NCBI GenBank assembly: GCA_003707065.3
Contig: PPXM03000001.1
Coordinates: forward strand, 1,674,001-1,738,000
Reading direction: 5' to 3'
Length of the DNA: 64,000 bases
Source: Trigonopsis variabilis
Lineage: Eukaryota > Ascomycota > Trigonopsidomycetes > Trigonopsidales > Trigonopsidaceae
Both the position numbers and the translations under genes were made by a program. Within the stretch, counting starts at the first letter, position 1. The number at the start of each line of letters is the position of its first letter. This document shows, one piece after another, positions 9,901 through 21,439 of the stretch. A model generated the notes under the pieces. That model ran no database searches and was not told where the DNA came from. It was given only the letters and a program-made list of their open reading frames with translations.

Positions 9901-12738
9901 CGGTCGACCGCCACCGAGGAGCTCAGCCAGGAAATCAGGCTCCTGCAGAGCTGTCTACAGTCTAAAGAGGCCAAGCTAATCGACTACGAGAAACGGCTGA
10001 TGCTTTCCGATAAACAGCTGGAGGAGCGTCTCAAGTCGATGACTCACGGGTACCAGATGGCGAGCAAGCGGTCTCGCGACTTGCTAAGGGAGAACCGGGA
10101 ACTACGGAACCAGATCTACCAGTTGACGCATTCGTCGACGGATTACGATGCATTGATTGCCAGGAAGCAAGCCGAGCTGGACCGGCTACTGGCGGAGAAC
10201 AAGATGTACGACGAGACGATCAAGCGCCTGAACGAGGAAAAGAGCGCGCTCGAGCTCAAGTTCCACACGGTTGCGCTCGAGCTCAAGTCGGCCAAACAGG
10301 AAATGAAGACGCTCCAGGAGAACTACTCGATCCTCCAGCAGGAGGCGGAAGCAGCCAAGCAAGCCCTGAACGAAAAGGCCCTGGCTGAAGGCAAAGACAA
10401 ACGGGTGTCGTTTGGCACGTACGAGGCCATCAAGCTAGAGCTCGAGAGTCTCCAAGAGCGGACGAACGAGGAGCGCAAACGGCGGCTGAACGACCTGGTG
10501 CAGGAGCGACAAAAGTACTCCAAGCTCAAGGTCAACCAAGAGACCCTCGAGCGCGACTACTCGAAGCTCGAGCGCGCGTTCAAGACCCACCAGTTCAACG
10601 AAGACGACTACAAGAAGCTGGCGTCAGAGCTGAACCAAAACTACCACAATAAGGTCGAGGAGATCAAGCTGCTCAAAGACCAGGCTGCCAACCTGGAGCT
10701 GGAGAAGCAGGAGGCGGTGCGCATCAAAGAGGTCACCGAAAGCCAGTTCAGCGCGCTGCAGGCGCAGGCATCGATTCTAGAAGACCGCGTCATCAAACTC
10801 GAGGCCGAGAAGAAGTTGGTTGCCAAGCAGGCCTCGGCAATGGATAATTCTAAAGCCCACGAGGCCGCCATCAAGGGCCTGGAGCAAGACAAGGCCAAAC
10901 TGGAGTCGGACATTCAACGGCTGCGGAGCTCGTTGAGATCAGAAGAGCAACAGAAAGGCGATCTGGCCAGCCAGCTGGCACGACTGAAGGAAAGCGGTGG
11001 CGACTCGTCGAGTGGAGAAGCCAGACGGTTACGGACGCGAATCCAGCAAGCAGAAGAAGAAGTCAACAGCTGGATCACCAAAAACGAGGCTGCGCTGCAA
11101 GAAATCAACCGGCTGACCAAGCAGAAGAACAAGCTGGGACTAGAAGTCGATGATCTCAAGGTCGAGCTGAGCAAGATGAAGTCAGGTCGAGACAGCCTGG
11201 GCACGCTGGAGGAGACCAACAAGATCCTGAAACAGGCCCACGAGGCCCTTCTAAGCGAGCTCGAGCAGGAACGGCGGCAGCGGGTGCAGAACGATAGAGA
11301 CCGCAAAGAAGCCTTGCAGGCCCACGAGGAGCTTGCGATTGAGTACGACGTCTTGAAGAGCCAGCTCGAGGCATTGCAGGTCTACAAGACCCGCTCAGAC
11401 GAGTATTTTGGCAAGCTGGAGTCGGCAGAGATGGCGGTCGTCAAGGCTTCGCGGGCAGAAGCCAGGGCCAACGAGAAGTACCAGCAGCTGGAGAAGGACT
11501 TGGATAGAATGGTGCGCGAGCGAAAGCAGGAGGAGCAGCTGGTCGTCGATCTCAAGACCGCAAAGGCCGATCTGGAAGAGCACGTTGCCGAGCTGAAGCG
11601 GACGATGCACCAGCAAGACAGTAACAACAAGCGTCTGCTCAAGGAGATCCAGGAGTATCGTTCCAGGCAGGGCGAGGACGATCTCGAGCACGGCGCGGAA
11701 CTGGAACAGGTGCGCCAGACGTATCTGGAACAAGTGGAACACCTCAAGAAGAAGCTCGAGAGCGAGCAGGGCCTCCTCAAGTCGCTGAGCAGCGAGAACG
11801 AGGACCTCAAGACCAAGTTCGAGCGGATCAATACCCAGCTGGACATGGAACAACTCAAGCACGCGTCGGTGGTGAAGGAGCGCGGCCATCTCCAGGATCA
11901 AATCACCAGCTTGCACAAACGGGTTGAGGAGGCCGAGGACCAAAAGGCAAACGCCCAGGCCAAGGTGGCATCGCTGGTCGGCCAGATCAAGTCGCTGAGC
12001 GCCACGATGGACGAAATCTCTACCGATCGCGACAAGATCCTGCGGGATAAGCACAACCTGGAGAAGCGGCTTGCCGAAATGGCCAAACAGGTGCATTCAT
12101 TCGACATTTCTTCTGCATCGGCGCCGTCTGCGCTGGAAAATAAAATCAGCGATCTCCAAAACTCGCTCGCTCACAAGGACGATCTCCTCGACGCCACCAA
12201 CGCGCGCCTGGAGCAGCTCGAGCAGTCGCTTGCCGGGTCGCAGCACGCGATGGACAAGGAGCGTCTGGCTTCAAAAGACCTGGCGCGCGAGAAACGGGAC
12301 CTGGAAAGCAAGATCCAGGATCTCGAGCTCAAGATCGTCGATCTCCAGGCCCAGCAGCGGCCCCAGTCTCCATCCAAGCGAGACTCGTCTGAATACTGGA
12401 AGAGCCGGTTTGCGGAGCTTGAGCGGCAGATGGAGGAGCAGGCTGCGGAGGTGAACGAGCGAGCAAAAGAGTCACGGACGGTCGAGCGGTCGCTGCGGGG
12501 GCTGGAGGCCCAGCTCGAGCAAAAGGCGCGGGAAGCAGCACGACTGAACGAGGACCTTGCGTCGTCGTCTGTGCGGGTGGACGACCTGGTCAACCAGATC
12601 AAGCAGCTCGAGGCTCTCGAGACCGAGCATCGGGTCGCCGTACGGCGCGCCGAGCGCGAGGCCAAGGACGCTCGCCAGCGGTCGCTTCTGCTTGAAAGGG
12701 AGTTGGAATCATGGCGGGCACGGAACGAAGAAGCATAG
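6997..12738 (+). CDS. Class II myosin heavy chain
   Basis: Three exons: 6997-7131, 7172-7315, 7351-12738 (1888 residues). The introns are 40 and 35 nt with CTAAC branch sites. The second intron is also open, so an unspliced reading would wrongly start the protein at 7288. Splicing gives the SH3-like N-terminus, then the motor: P-loop GESGAGKT at about 157-164, switch [11 protein letters not shown], switch [10 protein letters not shown], and the actin-binding region ending near residue 735. A short lever with one IQ-like stretch follows, then from about 800 to the stop a near-continuous coiled coil. This is conventional dimerising myosin II, the motor of the cytokinetic ring (Myo1 in budding yeast, Myo2/Myp2 in fission yeast). 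There is no globular cargo domain, so it is not class V. Confidence 0.96.
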
Positions 12739-13028
12739 AGTAAAGCATTAAGGGTGGGTAGCTAGTGTAATATACGAACTAGTGTAATATATAGTTAGCT
12801 TACAAACAGTGTAGCGGCGAATAAACAAGATACGTTAGCATAGAGTACATCAAACAGCTACTACAGTGGAGGGCGTCAAGGTGAATATCTATTCACGCTA
12901 GTATGTACCGTATGTCTTCTTAGTCTGTGTTACGAACACGTCACCATATACCTATTTCAAACATTGTCTATGTTACGAGCATATAACGCAATAATCACAT
13001 TTATCGTATTTTTACTCAGCCTAGACGA

Positions 13029-14077
13029 CTAGCTCGACAACTTCTGCTTGAGGAGATCCGTCAAGGTGATGGCGTCGGCAGCGAATTTCCGAATGCCCTC
13101 TGATAGCTTCTCGGTGGCCATCTGGTCCTCGTTGAGCAGGAATCGGAAGGTGGGCTCGTCGTTGATGTACGAGACCTTTTCGAGGTCGGACGAGGCGGCC
13201 GCTGAGGGGTCCAGTTTCTTGGGGACGGGGTCGGACGACTCCAAGAGCTGTTCGAGCAGAGCAGGGGAAATTGTCAGATAGTCGACACCAGCAAGTTCCT
13301 TGATTTCACCCACGTTGCGGAACGACGCGCCCATGACGATCGTCTTGTAGCCAAACTTCCGGTAGTACGTATAGATGCGCTTGACCGAAGACACACCCGG
13401 GTCGTCCTGGGCAGTGTAGTCTTTGCCGGTGTTCTTCTTGTACCAGTCGAGGATTCGGCCCACAAAAGGCGAGATCAACGTGACCTGGGCCTCAGCGCAA
13501 GCAACGGCCTGGACAAAGGAGAAGAGCAAGGTCAAGTTGCAGTGGATGCCGTACTTGGACTCGAGCTCTCGCGCGGCCAAGATCCCCTCGTAGGTCGAGG
13601 CAATCTTGATCAGAATCCGGTCCTTGGACACGCCCAGAGACTTGTACAGCTCGATGATCTCGAGGGCCTTCTTGATGGTTCCCTGGGTGTCGAACGACAA
13701 CCGGGCGTCGACCTCAGTCGAGACACGGCCAGGAATGATCTTTAGAATCTCTGAACCAAACTCGACCAACAGACGGTCAAGGGCAATGCTGGCCTGCTCT
13801 TCAAGAGACGAGCCCTGGCCGTCAGCACACGTCTTGCATCTAGACTTACATTTTTCTTTCCATACTCGACCGCAAGATCAATCAATTTGGCGTACTCGGG
13901 CTTCTTGGCGGCGGCGAGAATCAGGGACGGGTTGGTGGTGGCATCCTGGGGCTTGTATTTGGCAATAGCTAGACGGTATTAGCAACCCACCATGGAATTC
14001 TTCTTACATTCAAACTCTCCAGTGTCGGAGACGACGACAGTACCAGTTTTCTTGAGTAAATCCAGCGAAGTAGACAT
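13029..14077 (-). CDS. TAL1: Transaldolase
   Basis: Three exons: 14077-14008, 13968-13850, 13814-13029; 324 residues, normal for the family. The introns are 39 nt (GCTAAT branch) and 35 nt (GCTGAC branch). The spliced product reads through the N-terminal barrel strand ([15 protein letters not shown]) and carries the Schiff-base lysine at about residue 133 in ILIKIAST. The enzyme moves a dihydroxyacetone unit from sedoheptulose-7-phosphate to glyceraldehyde-3-phosphate in the cytosolic non-oxidative pentose phosphate pathway. A TATA box lies 35 bp before the ATG. It is divergent from the carboxylase gene at 15769. Confidence 0.97.
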
Positions 14078-14111
14078 GATGTCAGATGGTTGACCGGTTG
14101 GGTGACAACCA

Positions 14112-14119
14112 CTTATATA
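14112..14119 (-). promoter_or_regulatory. TATA box of TAL1
   Basis: TATATAAG on the minus strand, about 35 bp before the TAL1 ATG at 14077. Confidence 0.6.
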
Positions 14120-15732
14120 CTGTAGCGGCCGCGGTCGGGTAACAGTGGACCGAGTCGTGCTGGCGTAAACCAAAGGCCTGGTCGAACAGATCATTTCTGG
14201 ATAATTCTGGCGCCTAATGATGCGTTTCGGGCGGAATTTCCTGTGGATAGAGCGACGTGGATTACCATGTCGCATTAAGGACAATGGGACGAGTACCAGA
14301 TTTACTGCGGGATTGAAGGGTAGAGTAAACGTGGTACTGCTCAGGACATCACGGTGTGAAAGAGATTGTTGGTGTAAGTGAATATCTCTGAAAGTAGAGC
14401 CTACTGTGCTACTCATATTCACCCTGCCAGCTGCGTATCTAAATAGCACTGTCTAGATCGTCCATTTAAGGTGTTTTCTGACCCTCAAGCAGGTATCACA
14501 ATTACTCGTTCCCGAGCAGCCGCGTGCAAACCTGATACCGCAACCCAACCGCGAGCTTTAACTCTAACCACACTTCTTTTGTCCAACACACGTCTTTGGC
14601 TATGAATGTAGTCACTTGCAGTCCATGAAGCTGGCCCAAAATCCCTCTCTTACGTCATCTCGACCCGTCTTTCCCGGCGCCTTGCCTTAGCCGTGCTCCC
14701 CTGTAACTCCCAACAAACACGCCGCACGTCACTCGGCCAAAGTTAACTTTTAATCCCGCAATCGCGCAGCAAGCCCAAGAACATAGGGTGGAATTTGATC
14801 AAGACTGGACGAGTGATGGCTTTGATAATGGAAGGCGAGTTGTGAGATGAGGCTGAAGATCGTTGAGACGGATCATAGCTGTTGATGCTGTCTACTATCT
14901 TGTTTGATGGTATTAAGAGGTGGTCCCTGTTTGGAATCTCGAGGTCTCATATCAAGATAGTCCCGCTATACTTGGCCAAGAGAGATTCAATGATGATCTG
15001 GCTGTCTATCTCGCTTGAGGAGACCCAACGATAGTCTGGCTCTCTGTCTCACTTGAGACAATGATGATCTGGCTGTCTATGTCTTTTAAGGGCTTCAAGA
15101 CATTCTGCTCATGGCTGCAGTCCTACGAGTACCGCTCTCAAAAGAGCAGCAAGGTTTCTTTCATCCATCTCTTGAGAATGACATCCAACAAAAATCGCAG
15201 CCGCAAAGGAAGAAACTACTGACTCGTTGTGGAAACTGCAATATTCCTTGCCACGGCTTACCATTGCCTGATATAAGTTACTCAAGCTTTTGTATCCCAA
15301 GGGTTTCCAAAAAACCTCATTGTGCTATGTTTCGCACTCACTGGTATCGTCCTGGTATCGTCCCAGTATCATCTAGCACCGGATCGCTTCAACGCCCAGG
15401 GTGGCTTGAAACTACCATCGAATCGCAAAACAACAGCAAACATCATGAAAAGTCAATTTGCATGAAATCCCGGAAAGACTCTCAAACAACTCAAACAAGA
15501 AACTACCGTTTCGCTACTACGTCCCTCAAGCCTTGCACAAGCGTACGACCACTACGGCCACTACGGCCACCACGAACACTCAGGACCACTGGTCCCACAG
15601 GGTCTCGTCGTCCACCACCCACACACGTCTCTCGCCCTCGCCGGCCTTGGTCCAGGGTCATCGTGTGGGGTCACGCCCGACATCGACCCGGGTTACCCTG
15701 TCTTGCCCCGCATTTTGGCCATGGGCGAGGAA
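14120..15732. other. Divergent intergenic region (TAL1 / MCC alpha)
   Basis: About 1.6 kb. A 240-residue open frame at 15111-15833 overlaps the MCC promoter and first exon, has no family features and is Pro/Arg/Thr-rich; I treat it as chance. The region contains a three-copy 34-36 bp imperfect repeat (listed separately). Confidence 0.5.
14989..15090. repeat. Three imperfect 34-36 bp direct repeats
   Basis: Each copy carries a variant of GATCTGGCTGTCTATCTC followed by CTTGAG. Copies begin near 14989, 15024 and 15060. They lie in the TAL1/MCC intergenic region, where they could be regulatory or simply a local duplication. Confidence 0.6.
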
Positions 15733-15740
15733 ATATAAAT
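15733..15740 (+). promoter_or_regulatory. TATA box of the MCC alpha gene
   Basis: ATATAAAT, about 30-36 bp before the reconstructed ATG at 15769. This independently supports that start. Confidence 0.6.
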
Positions 15741-15768
15741 CCCCACGGCCTTAACCAGACGGCCAGCC

Positions 15769-17881
15769 ATGACTCGGTTAATTCGTCCGTTAAAATCACT
15801 ATGTGTTGCCAATCGAGTAAGTTTTTCGGATGATAGCCGCTGACGGGCAGGGTGAAATAACTCAGCGGGTGCTGAGGACCGCGACCCGGATGGGAATCGA
15901 AACAACCACCCTCTACACCGACGCCGATAAGAGTCTGCCGTCGTCCACTGCAAGCGACACAAGCAACTTGTGCCTGGGGCCCTCCAATGGCTACCTGGAC
16001 ATCGACAAGATCATCTCTACGGCCAAGGCCAACGGCTGCGACTCGATCCACCCCGGCTACGGCTTTCTCAGCGAGAATGTCGCCTTTGCGCGACGCATTC
16101 AGGAGGAGGGCTTGATTTTCGTCGGCCCCCCGGTCGCTGCCATCGAGGCTATGGGCAGCAAGAGCCGATCGAAGGAGATCATGGAGGAGGCCCAAGTGCC
16201 AGTGGTGCCTGGGTACCATGGCAAGAACCAAGACAATGCATTCTTAAAAGAGCAGGCCGACAAGATTGGATATCCAGTGCTTATCAAGGCTGTTCTTGGC
16301 GGCGGCGGCAAAGGCATGCGGATCGTCAAGGAAGAGAAGGATTTCGACGACCAGCTGGCCTCTGCGCGGTCCGAGGCAAAGTCCTCGTTCAACGACGACA
16401 ACGTTTTGATTGAGAAATACATCGAGACTCCCCGCCACGTCGAAGTCCAAGTGTTTGCTGACAAGCACGGTAACGTCGTTGCCCTGGGCGAGCGCGACTG
16501 CAGTGTCCAGCGACGCCATCAAAAGGTCTTGGAAGAGAGCCCTGCGCCTGGCCTTGATCCGTTGACGCGGAAATCGCTATGGGAAAAGGCCTGCGCTGCT
16601 GCCAAAGCGGTTGGATACGAAGGAGCTGGCACTGTCGAGTTTATCTTTGATAACGACACGGGCAAGTTCTACTTTATGGAGATGAACACGCGTCTGCAAG
16701 TCGAGCACCCGGTGACCGAGGCAGTCACCAACACCGACTTGGTCGAGTGGCAGCTCCTGGTGGCGGCTGGGTTCCCGCTGCCGCTGACCCAGGAGCAGAT
16801 CGAAATCACTGGCCACTCGATCGAGGCCCGAATCTACTGTGAGAACCCAGACAAGGACTTTCTGCCCTCGTCTGGCAAAATCATCCACCTCGAGCCGCCC
16901 ACGACCGGCAGCCCACGATTGGACTTTACGTTTACCCAGGGCTCTGTGGTGTCGCCCCTGTACGACCCCATGATTGGAAAGGTCATCGTCAAGGGCGACA
17001 ACCGCGACGAGGCGCTGGCCAAGCTGCGCATGGCCCTGGGCCAGCTGCAGATTGTCGGCCCCGAGACCAACATCGACTTTATTCGACGGATCCTGGCCAA
17101 CGAGAACTTCACAGGAGAAAATCCTCCTGGACTCGAGACTGGGTTCATCCCCAAGAACCGGGATACGCTGATCTTTGACGCCGACCATCCTCCTCCTCTC
17201 CCGCCTGCCCATGTCTTTGCCCAAGCCGCCATCGGCCGCGTTCTCCAAAACAACCTTCTCTCTCCCGTCAAGCCGAGCAACTTTGAGTCCATCCTCAAGG
17301 CCAACAGCTTCAACCCGTTCTTCAGGTCGTTTACGTTCAAAGACTATCGTGCCGGCACTGCAGCCAAGCCCATCGAGGTCTCAATCACGCAGTTAGAGCC
17401 TGAAACGTTCAACGTCACCGTCGACGGCGTCGATTTGGGCGCAGTTGGCGCCTCTGCCGCTCTTTCTCCTGCAGCATCGTCCTCCCTACGTCTCTTTACC
17501 AGCTTTGCCGACTGCCAGGGCCACAACAGCTTTGTCTACGACGCGAGCAGAGACCAGATCCACATCTTCTACGCCGAGAACCACTACATCCTCGACGTCA
17601 TCCAGCCCGCGTGGCTCAAGAAGGCGTTGGGCATAGTCGAACACGACCTGGGAAGCGCCGTCGTCAGCCCCATGCCCTGTAAGGTCACCAAGGTCCTGGT
17701 CGAGCCTGGCCAGACGGTCAAGAAGGGCGAGCCTCTGATCATCATCGAGAGCATGAAGATGGAGACCACGCTGCGCTCTCCCGTTGCCGGCGAGGCCGTC
17801 ATCAAGAAGATTATCCATAAACCCGGTGATATCATTAACCAAGGCGTTCTGCTGGTGGAGTTTGAAGAGGAAAGCGAGTAA
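15769..17881 (+). CDS. mccA: 3-methylcrotonyl-CoA carboxylase, biotin-containing alpha subunit
   Basis: Two exons: 15769-15816 and 15851-17881 (692 residues). The 34-nt intron (GTAAGT donor, GCTGAC branch, CAG) splits the ANRGEI motif at the start of the biotin carboxylase domain; without splicing the motif is lost. The start gives a short basic leader (MTRLIRPLKS) suited to mitochondrial import. The biotin carboxylase domain has the ATP-grasp glycine loop GGGGKGMRIV, the catalytic EMNTRLQVEHPVTE segment, and a C-terminal biotinyl domain with the acceptor lysine in ESMKMET near residue 649. With a beta subunit (not in this window) it carboxylates 3-methylcrotonyl-CoA in leucine breakdown. The related propionyl-CoA carboxylase alpha is the main alternative. 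Confidence 0.9.
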
Positions 17882-18279
17882 TGTGACGAGATGGTTGTAA
17901 TTACAAAATCAGCGCCTGTGTACAGCAGCATCGTAGCAACTGGAACAAAGCCAGCAAGTAGACTTGTCTAAAGAGAGAAATTTCTAAACAGGGAAAGCTC
18001 TAAAGAGGGAAAGCTCTCCACCGGCCAAGCTTCTCCGCTTGAGGAGAGCCGAAGGTGCTCCGTCTGCGGGGCGGTGGGCGGTCCTAAGCGCTCCTCTCGG
18101 CGTAGGCAAGGAGGGAGGCTTAAAGGAGAACACAGAGAGACAGCATGTTGGAGCTTTCACTCTCTGTAGGCTTGCTCTGTGTATGTACATCTAAGACAGA
18201 GTTCACTGCGACGCTTTCACTGCGTTATGGGCCCTGGTTACGTGGCCGGGTACGAGCTAGTCATAGTCGACTCATTTAT
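17882..18279. other. Convergent intergenic region with short repeats
   Basis: This is the 3' flank of both the carboxylase and the synthetase. It contains a short direct repeat of GGGAAAGCTCTAAAGA type at about 17990-18020 and several CTCTCC/GGAGAG inverted stretches that may form hairpins. No gene seen. Confidence 0.45.
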
Positions 18280-20199
18280 CTAACCTACAAGACCGTCTCT
18301 GGTCTTGCCAGAGACGTTCACAGCCACCTCTCCTGGGCGGCTCTCGGCACGCTGTCTAAGGATTTCAACGCCCATGTCTTTGAGATCAACCTTGCGGATC
18401 TTTCCCGAGGCTGTCTTTGGAAAGTCCTCGACGAACCACACGTAGGTGGGCACCATGTAGTGGCCCAGGTGCTTGCGGATCCATTCCTGGACGATGGCGA
18501 CGTCGAGCTGGTCGGAGCCAGAGATGTTTTCAGATGGAATGATAAATGCAGCAACCACTTCGCCGTACTTGGCGTCGGGAATGCCCACCACAGAAGCTTG
18601 GCTGATGAGAGGATGCTTGAAGAGAACGTTTTCGATTTCCAAAGGATGGATGTTCTCGCCGCCTCGGATGATCAGATCCTTGATTCGCCCCGTGATTTGA
18701 GCGTAGCCGTCGCTGTCAAACGAGGCCTCGTCGCCAGTCTGCATCCACACAACGCCGTCCTTGTCAGTGATCATAGCCTCGTTGGTCTTTTCAGGATCCT
18801 TGTAGTAGTATTTCTGGACCAGGTAGCCAGAGACCACCAGCTCGCCCCGCTGGCCAATGTCCAACGGCGTCAGCGACGCATCTCCAGGACTGACGATCTT
18901 GGCCTGGGTGTGGGCAAGCAGACTGCCAACGGTGGTCGTTCGTTTCTCGATCGGAGCGTCGCACCACGTCATGAACGACACCGGAGACGTCTCGGTCATT
19001 CCGTAGCAAATCGTCAGATCAGGCAGCCCAAAGTGGCTCTGGATCTTGGTCATCAGCTCCGAAGGCACACTAGATCCCGAAGCAATGCCGGTTCGAAGAT
19101 ATTCCAAACCGCCCTTTTTAATCTCCTCTTCTTTCTCCATCATGGCCACAAACATGGTCGGCACCCCATGGACTCCAGTGCACTTTTCCTCTCGGATGGC
19201 GCGCAAGGTCGCAACAGGATCAAAGCTGTCGGCAGCGTAGACGGCCAGAGCCCCGTGACTGAAGCAGGCATAGTTACCAAGAACCAGACCAAAGCAATGG
19301 AACATAGGAGGAGCAATACAGACGGCATCTTGGCCACCAGGGCGTTGTCGACCTTCGACCGGCAACGAATCGTGGGCTCGTAATTTCATCCGGTCTCCAA
19401 TCAAGTTGCCGTTGTTGAGCAACCCCGTATGGGTCAAGCACGCCAGCTTAGGCAAGCTGGTCGTGCCTGAGGTGAACTGCATATTGATAATATCGTCGGG
19501 CTTGAGGTCTTTAGGTAGCTCGACCTTGGCCAGCGCAGGCGAATCCTCAAACAACACCGAAAGCGAGTCAAACTCATGAAAAGACTCGAGTTTCCCTAGA
19601 TTTCCGGGCTTGTCTTCGATCAAAAAGATCTTTTTAAGATTCGGACAAGGAGGCTCCTCGTCGATATTGGCAATCCGCGGCACAATTTCCTCCAACAGGG
19701 GCAAGATCATCTTTCTTGTCTTGGTAGGGCCTCTACTGAGACTCTGCTGAGTGATAAACGCCGCTGCCTCTGACCTCTGAAGCGCAGAGATGGTCTGGAT
19801 ATGAGTGAATGCAGGGTTCAAGGGGACTAGAGGTGCTCCTAATTTCCCTAGGCCAATCTGGAGTGCAGGATACTGCCACACGTTTCCTGCCATGACGGCC
19901 ACTCTATCACCTGGCCGAATGCCTTGTAGGTACAAGTTCTTGGCCAGTCTGTCGGTCAAGTCATCCATCTCCTTATAAGTGAGACGGACTTTCTGGTGCA
20001 CCGACGACACCATTGGCAAATCTCCATACTTGGACACCAGCTCCTTGAAGAACTCGCCTAGACTTAGTCCCAAGCTCCCTCAGCGCTTCGTACCTGTAGT
20101 TTTTGTAATCAATGGCGGCTCCTTTGGTCCCACCAAATGGCTAGCCAAGCCCCGGCGCAATAGCACTTGCCCGCCAAACTTGAAAATCCGACGACCCAT
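18280..20199 (-). CDS. ACSF2-type acyl-CoA synthetase (AMP-forming)
   Basis: Two exons: 20199-20094 and 20057-18280 (627 residues). The 36-nt intron has an ACTAA branch site. The first exon supplies a basic, hydroxylated leader (MGRRIFKFGGQVLLRRG) that fits mitochondrial targeting; the family-typical TTGEF start of the catalytic domain spans the junction. ANL-superfamily motifs are present: the A3 loop TSGTTSLPK, YGMTETSPV, TGDEASFDSDGY, GRIKDLIIRGGENI and the catalytic lysine in PKTASGKIRK. It should activate a medium-chain or branched carboxylic acid to its CoA ester. The A3 loop departs from the usual TSGTTGxPKG. There is no PTS1 at the C-terminus. It converges with the MCC alpha gene. Confidence 0.9.
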
Positions 20200-20233
20200 G
20201 AGATCCCACCTCGTGCTCCTGCCCTCACTCTAC

Positions 20234-20239
20234 ATATAT
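20234..20239 (-). promoter_or_regulatory. TATA-like box of the acyl-CoA synthetase gene
   Basis: TATATG on the minus strand, 35-40 bp before the reconstructed ATG at 20199. It supports the upstream exon. Confidence 0.45.
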
Positions 20240-21402
20240 CGCCTGTGGGGTTGTGGGGTCATATTGTGGGGTAGGCCCATGACGGCGCTACCTCGGGCGC
20301 TAGGCTCGTCCAGAGACTCTAGCTAGAGTAATCACGTCACTAAATTATGTGTTTGTCCTTTCTAACCCGAATAATTTGTTCTGGGATACAGCGTGATGCC
20401 AAGGAACGCCTGCCTCGCCTCTGGCTGGACTGGCCGCCTGTGATGGCTCTTTTGAGCTCAGCAGAGCAGCAAAACGCAGCTATTGAGACCACAATTAAAG
20501 TCTTGTGCTTCCGGTCAACATTCTAGAGACAGAGCTTTACCTGGCTGTCAAGAAAAGCTCTGTGTTATCGTATAAAAAGAGCAGAGACGATGGTGGACCG
20601 GAACCGCGACGGAGGACAGTGCAAGGCATTGAAAAAGGATTCTGACCGGTGCGACATTAAACTGAAAGAGCAAGCACTGCGCATGACCACGTAGAACGAG
20701 CATTCATGCCACTCATCTTGCTAATGACTTGGCTCTATAATGGGCACAAAATGTCAGTTTGGGTAACGCTGTGCACGTGATGTGTATCGGTTCGGGTTGC
20801 CTGTCTGATACGGCTAAGCTGTCAAAGAGGGTGCAGACAAAGAGACCAGTATTGGATCTATCCACGATGCCCACCTCCAAGCCAGTAACGGACTCGCTGT
20901 CTATTTCCAGTTCATTAGACGACTATTAGAGACAAAGTCAGGCTATACACTAGAGTTCTGGTACAAATATATAGCAGTATAGGAAATAGATATGGAACAA
21001 ATGACAATAAAAGCTTGGTCGACTCTTGCTAGGACCTCTGGCATGGGTGCGCCGCCGAGCACGTAAAATCAGTATAGGATCTACGTCGAAATCTGATAGC
21101 GTAATTCTCATATCGACCCAGGTAAACACTCATTCTCGGGGTCCCAGCGAGTCTTGCTCATCGATAACGGAGAAGAAGGCGATAGCTTTTATTTTCTTCG
21201 CTTGGTTTCCGCTGCTTATCAGCGTTTTTCCTACTATCAGCCTATAGTCTTGATGCTGATTGCTGCGCGAAGCGTTACAATGGCGGTCACCAGGTACGGT
21301 ATCAGGACCCGCGCGCTTATCTTGACCAATGATAGGCTTTGCAGATAATCTCATTCTGTCCCCACGCGCCCATTCAGGTGACTCGGCTCTTATCTAGGGA
21401 GT
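20240..21402. other. Divergent intergenic region (synthetase / FMN-binding protein)
   Basis: About 1.2 kb with only short chance frames. No RNA gene recognised. Confidence 0.5.
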
Positions 21403-21410
21403 TATTTAAT
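21403..21410 (+). promoter_or_regulatory. TATA-like box of the FMN-binding protein gene
   Basis: TATTTAAT, 30-37 bp before the ATG at 21440, followed by a pyrimidine-rich stretch. Confidence 0.5.
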
Positions 21411-21439
21411 CTGCGTCCTTCCTCCTCTTCCCCCTAACC

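Noticed and set aside
15111-15833. 240-codon frame upstream of MCC alpha
   Set aside because: Overlaps the MCC TATA box and first exon, has low-complexity Pro/Arg/Thr stretches and no homology that I recognise.
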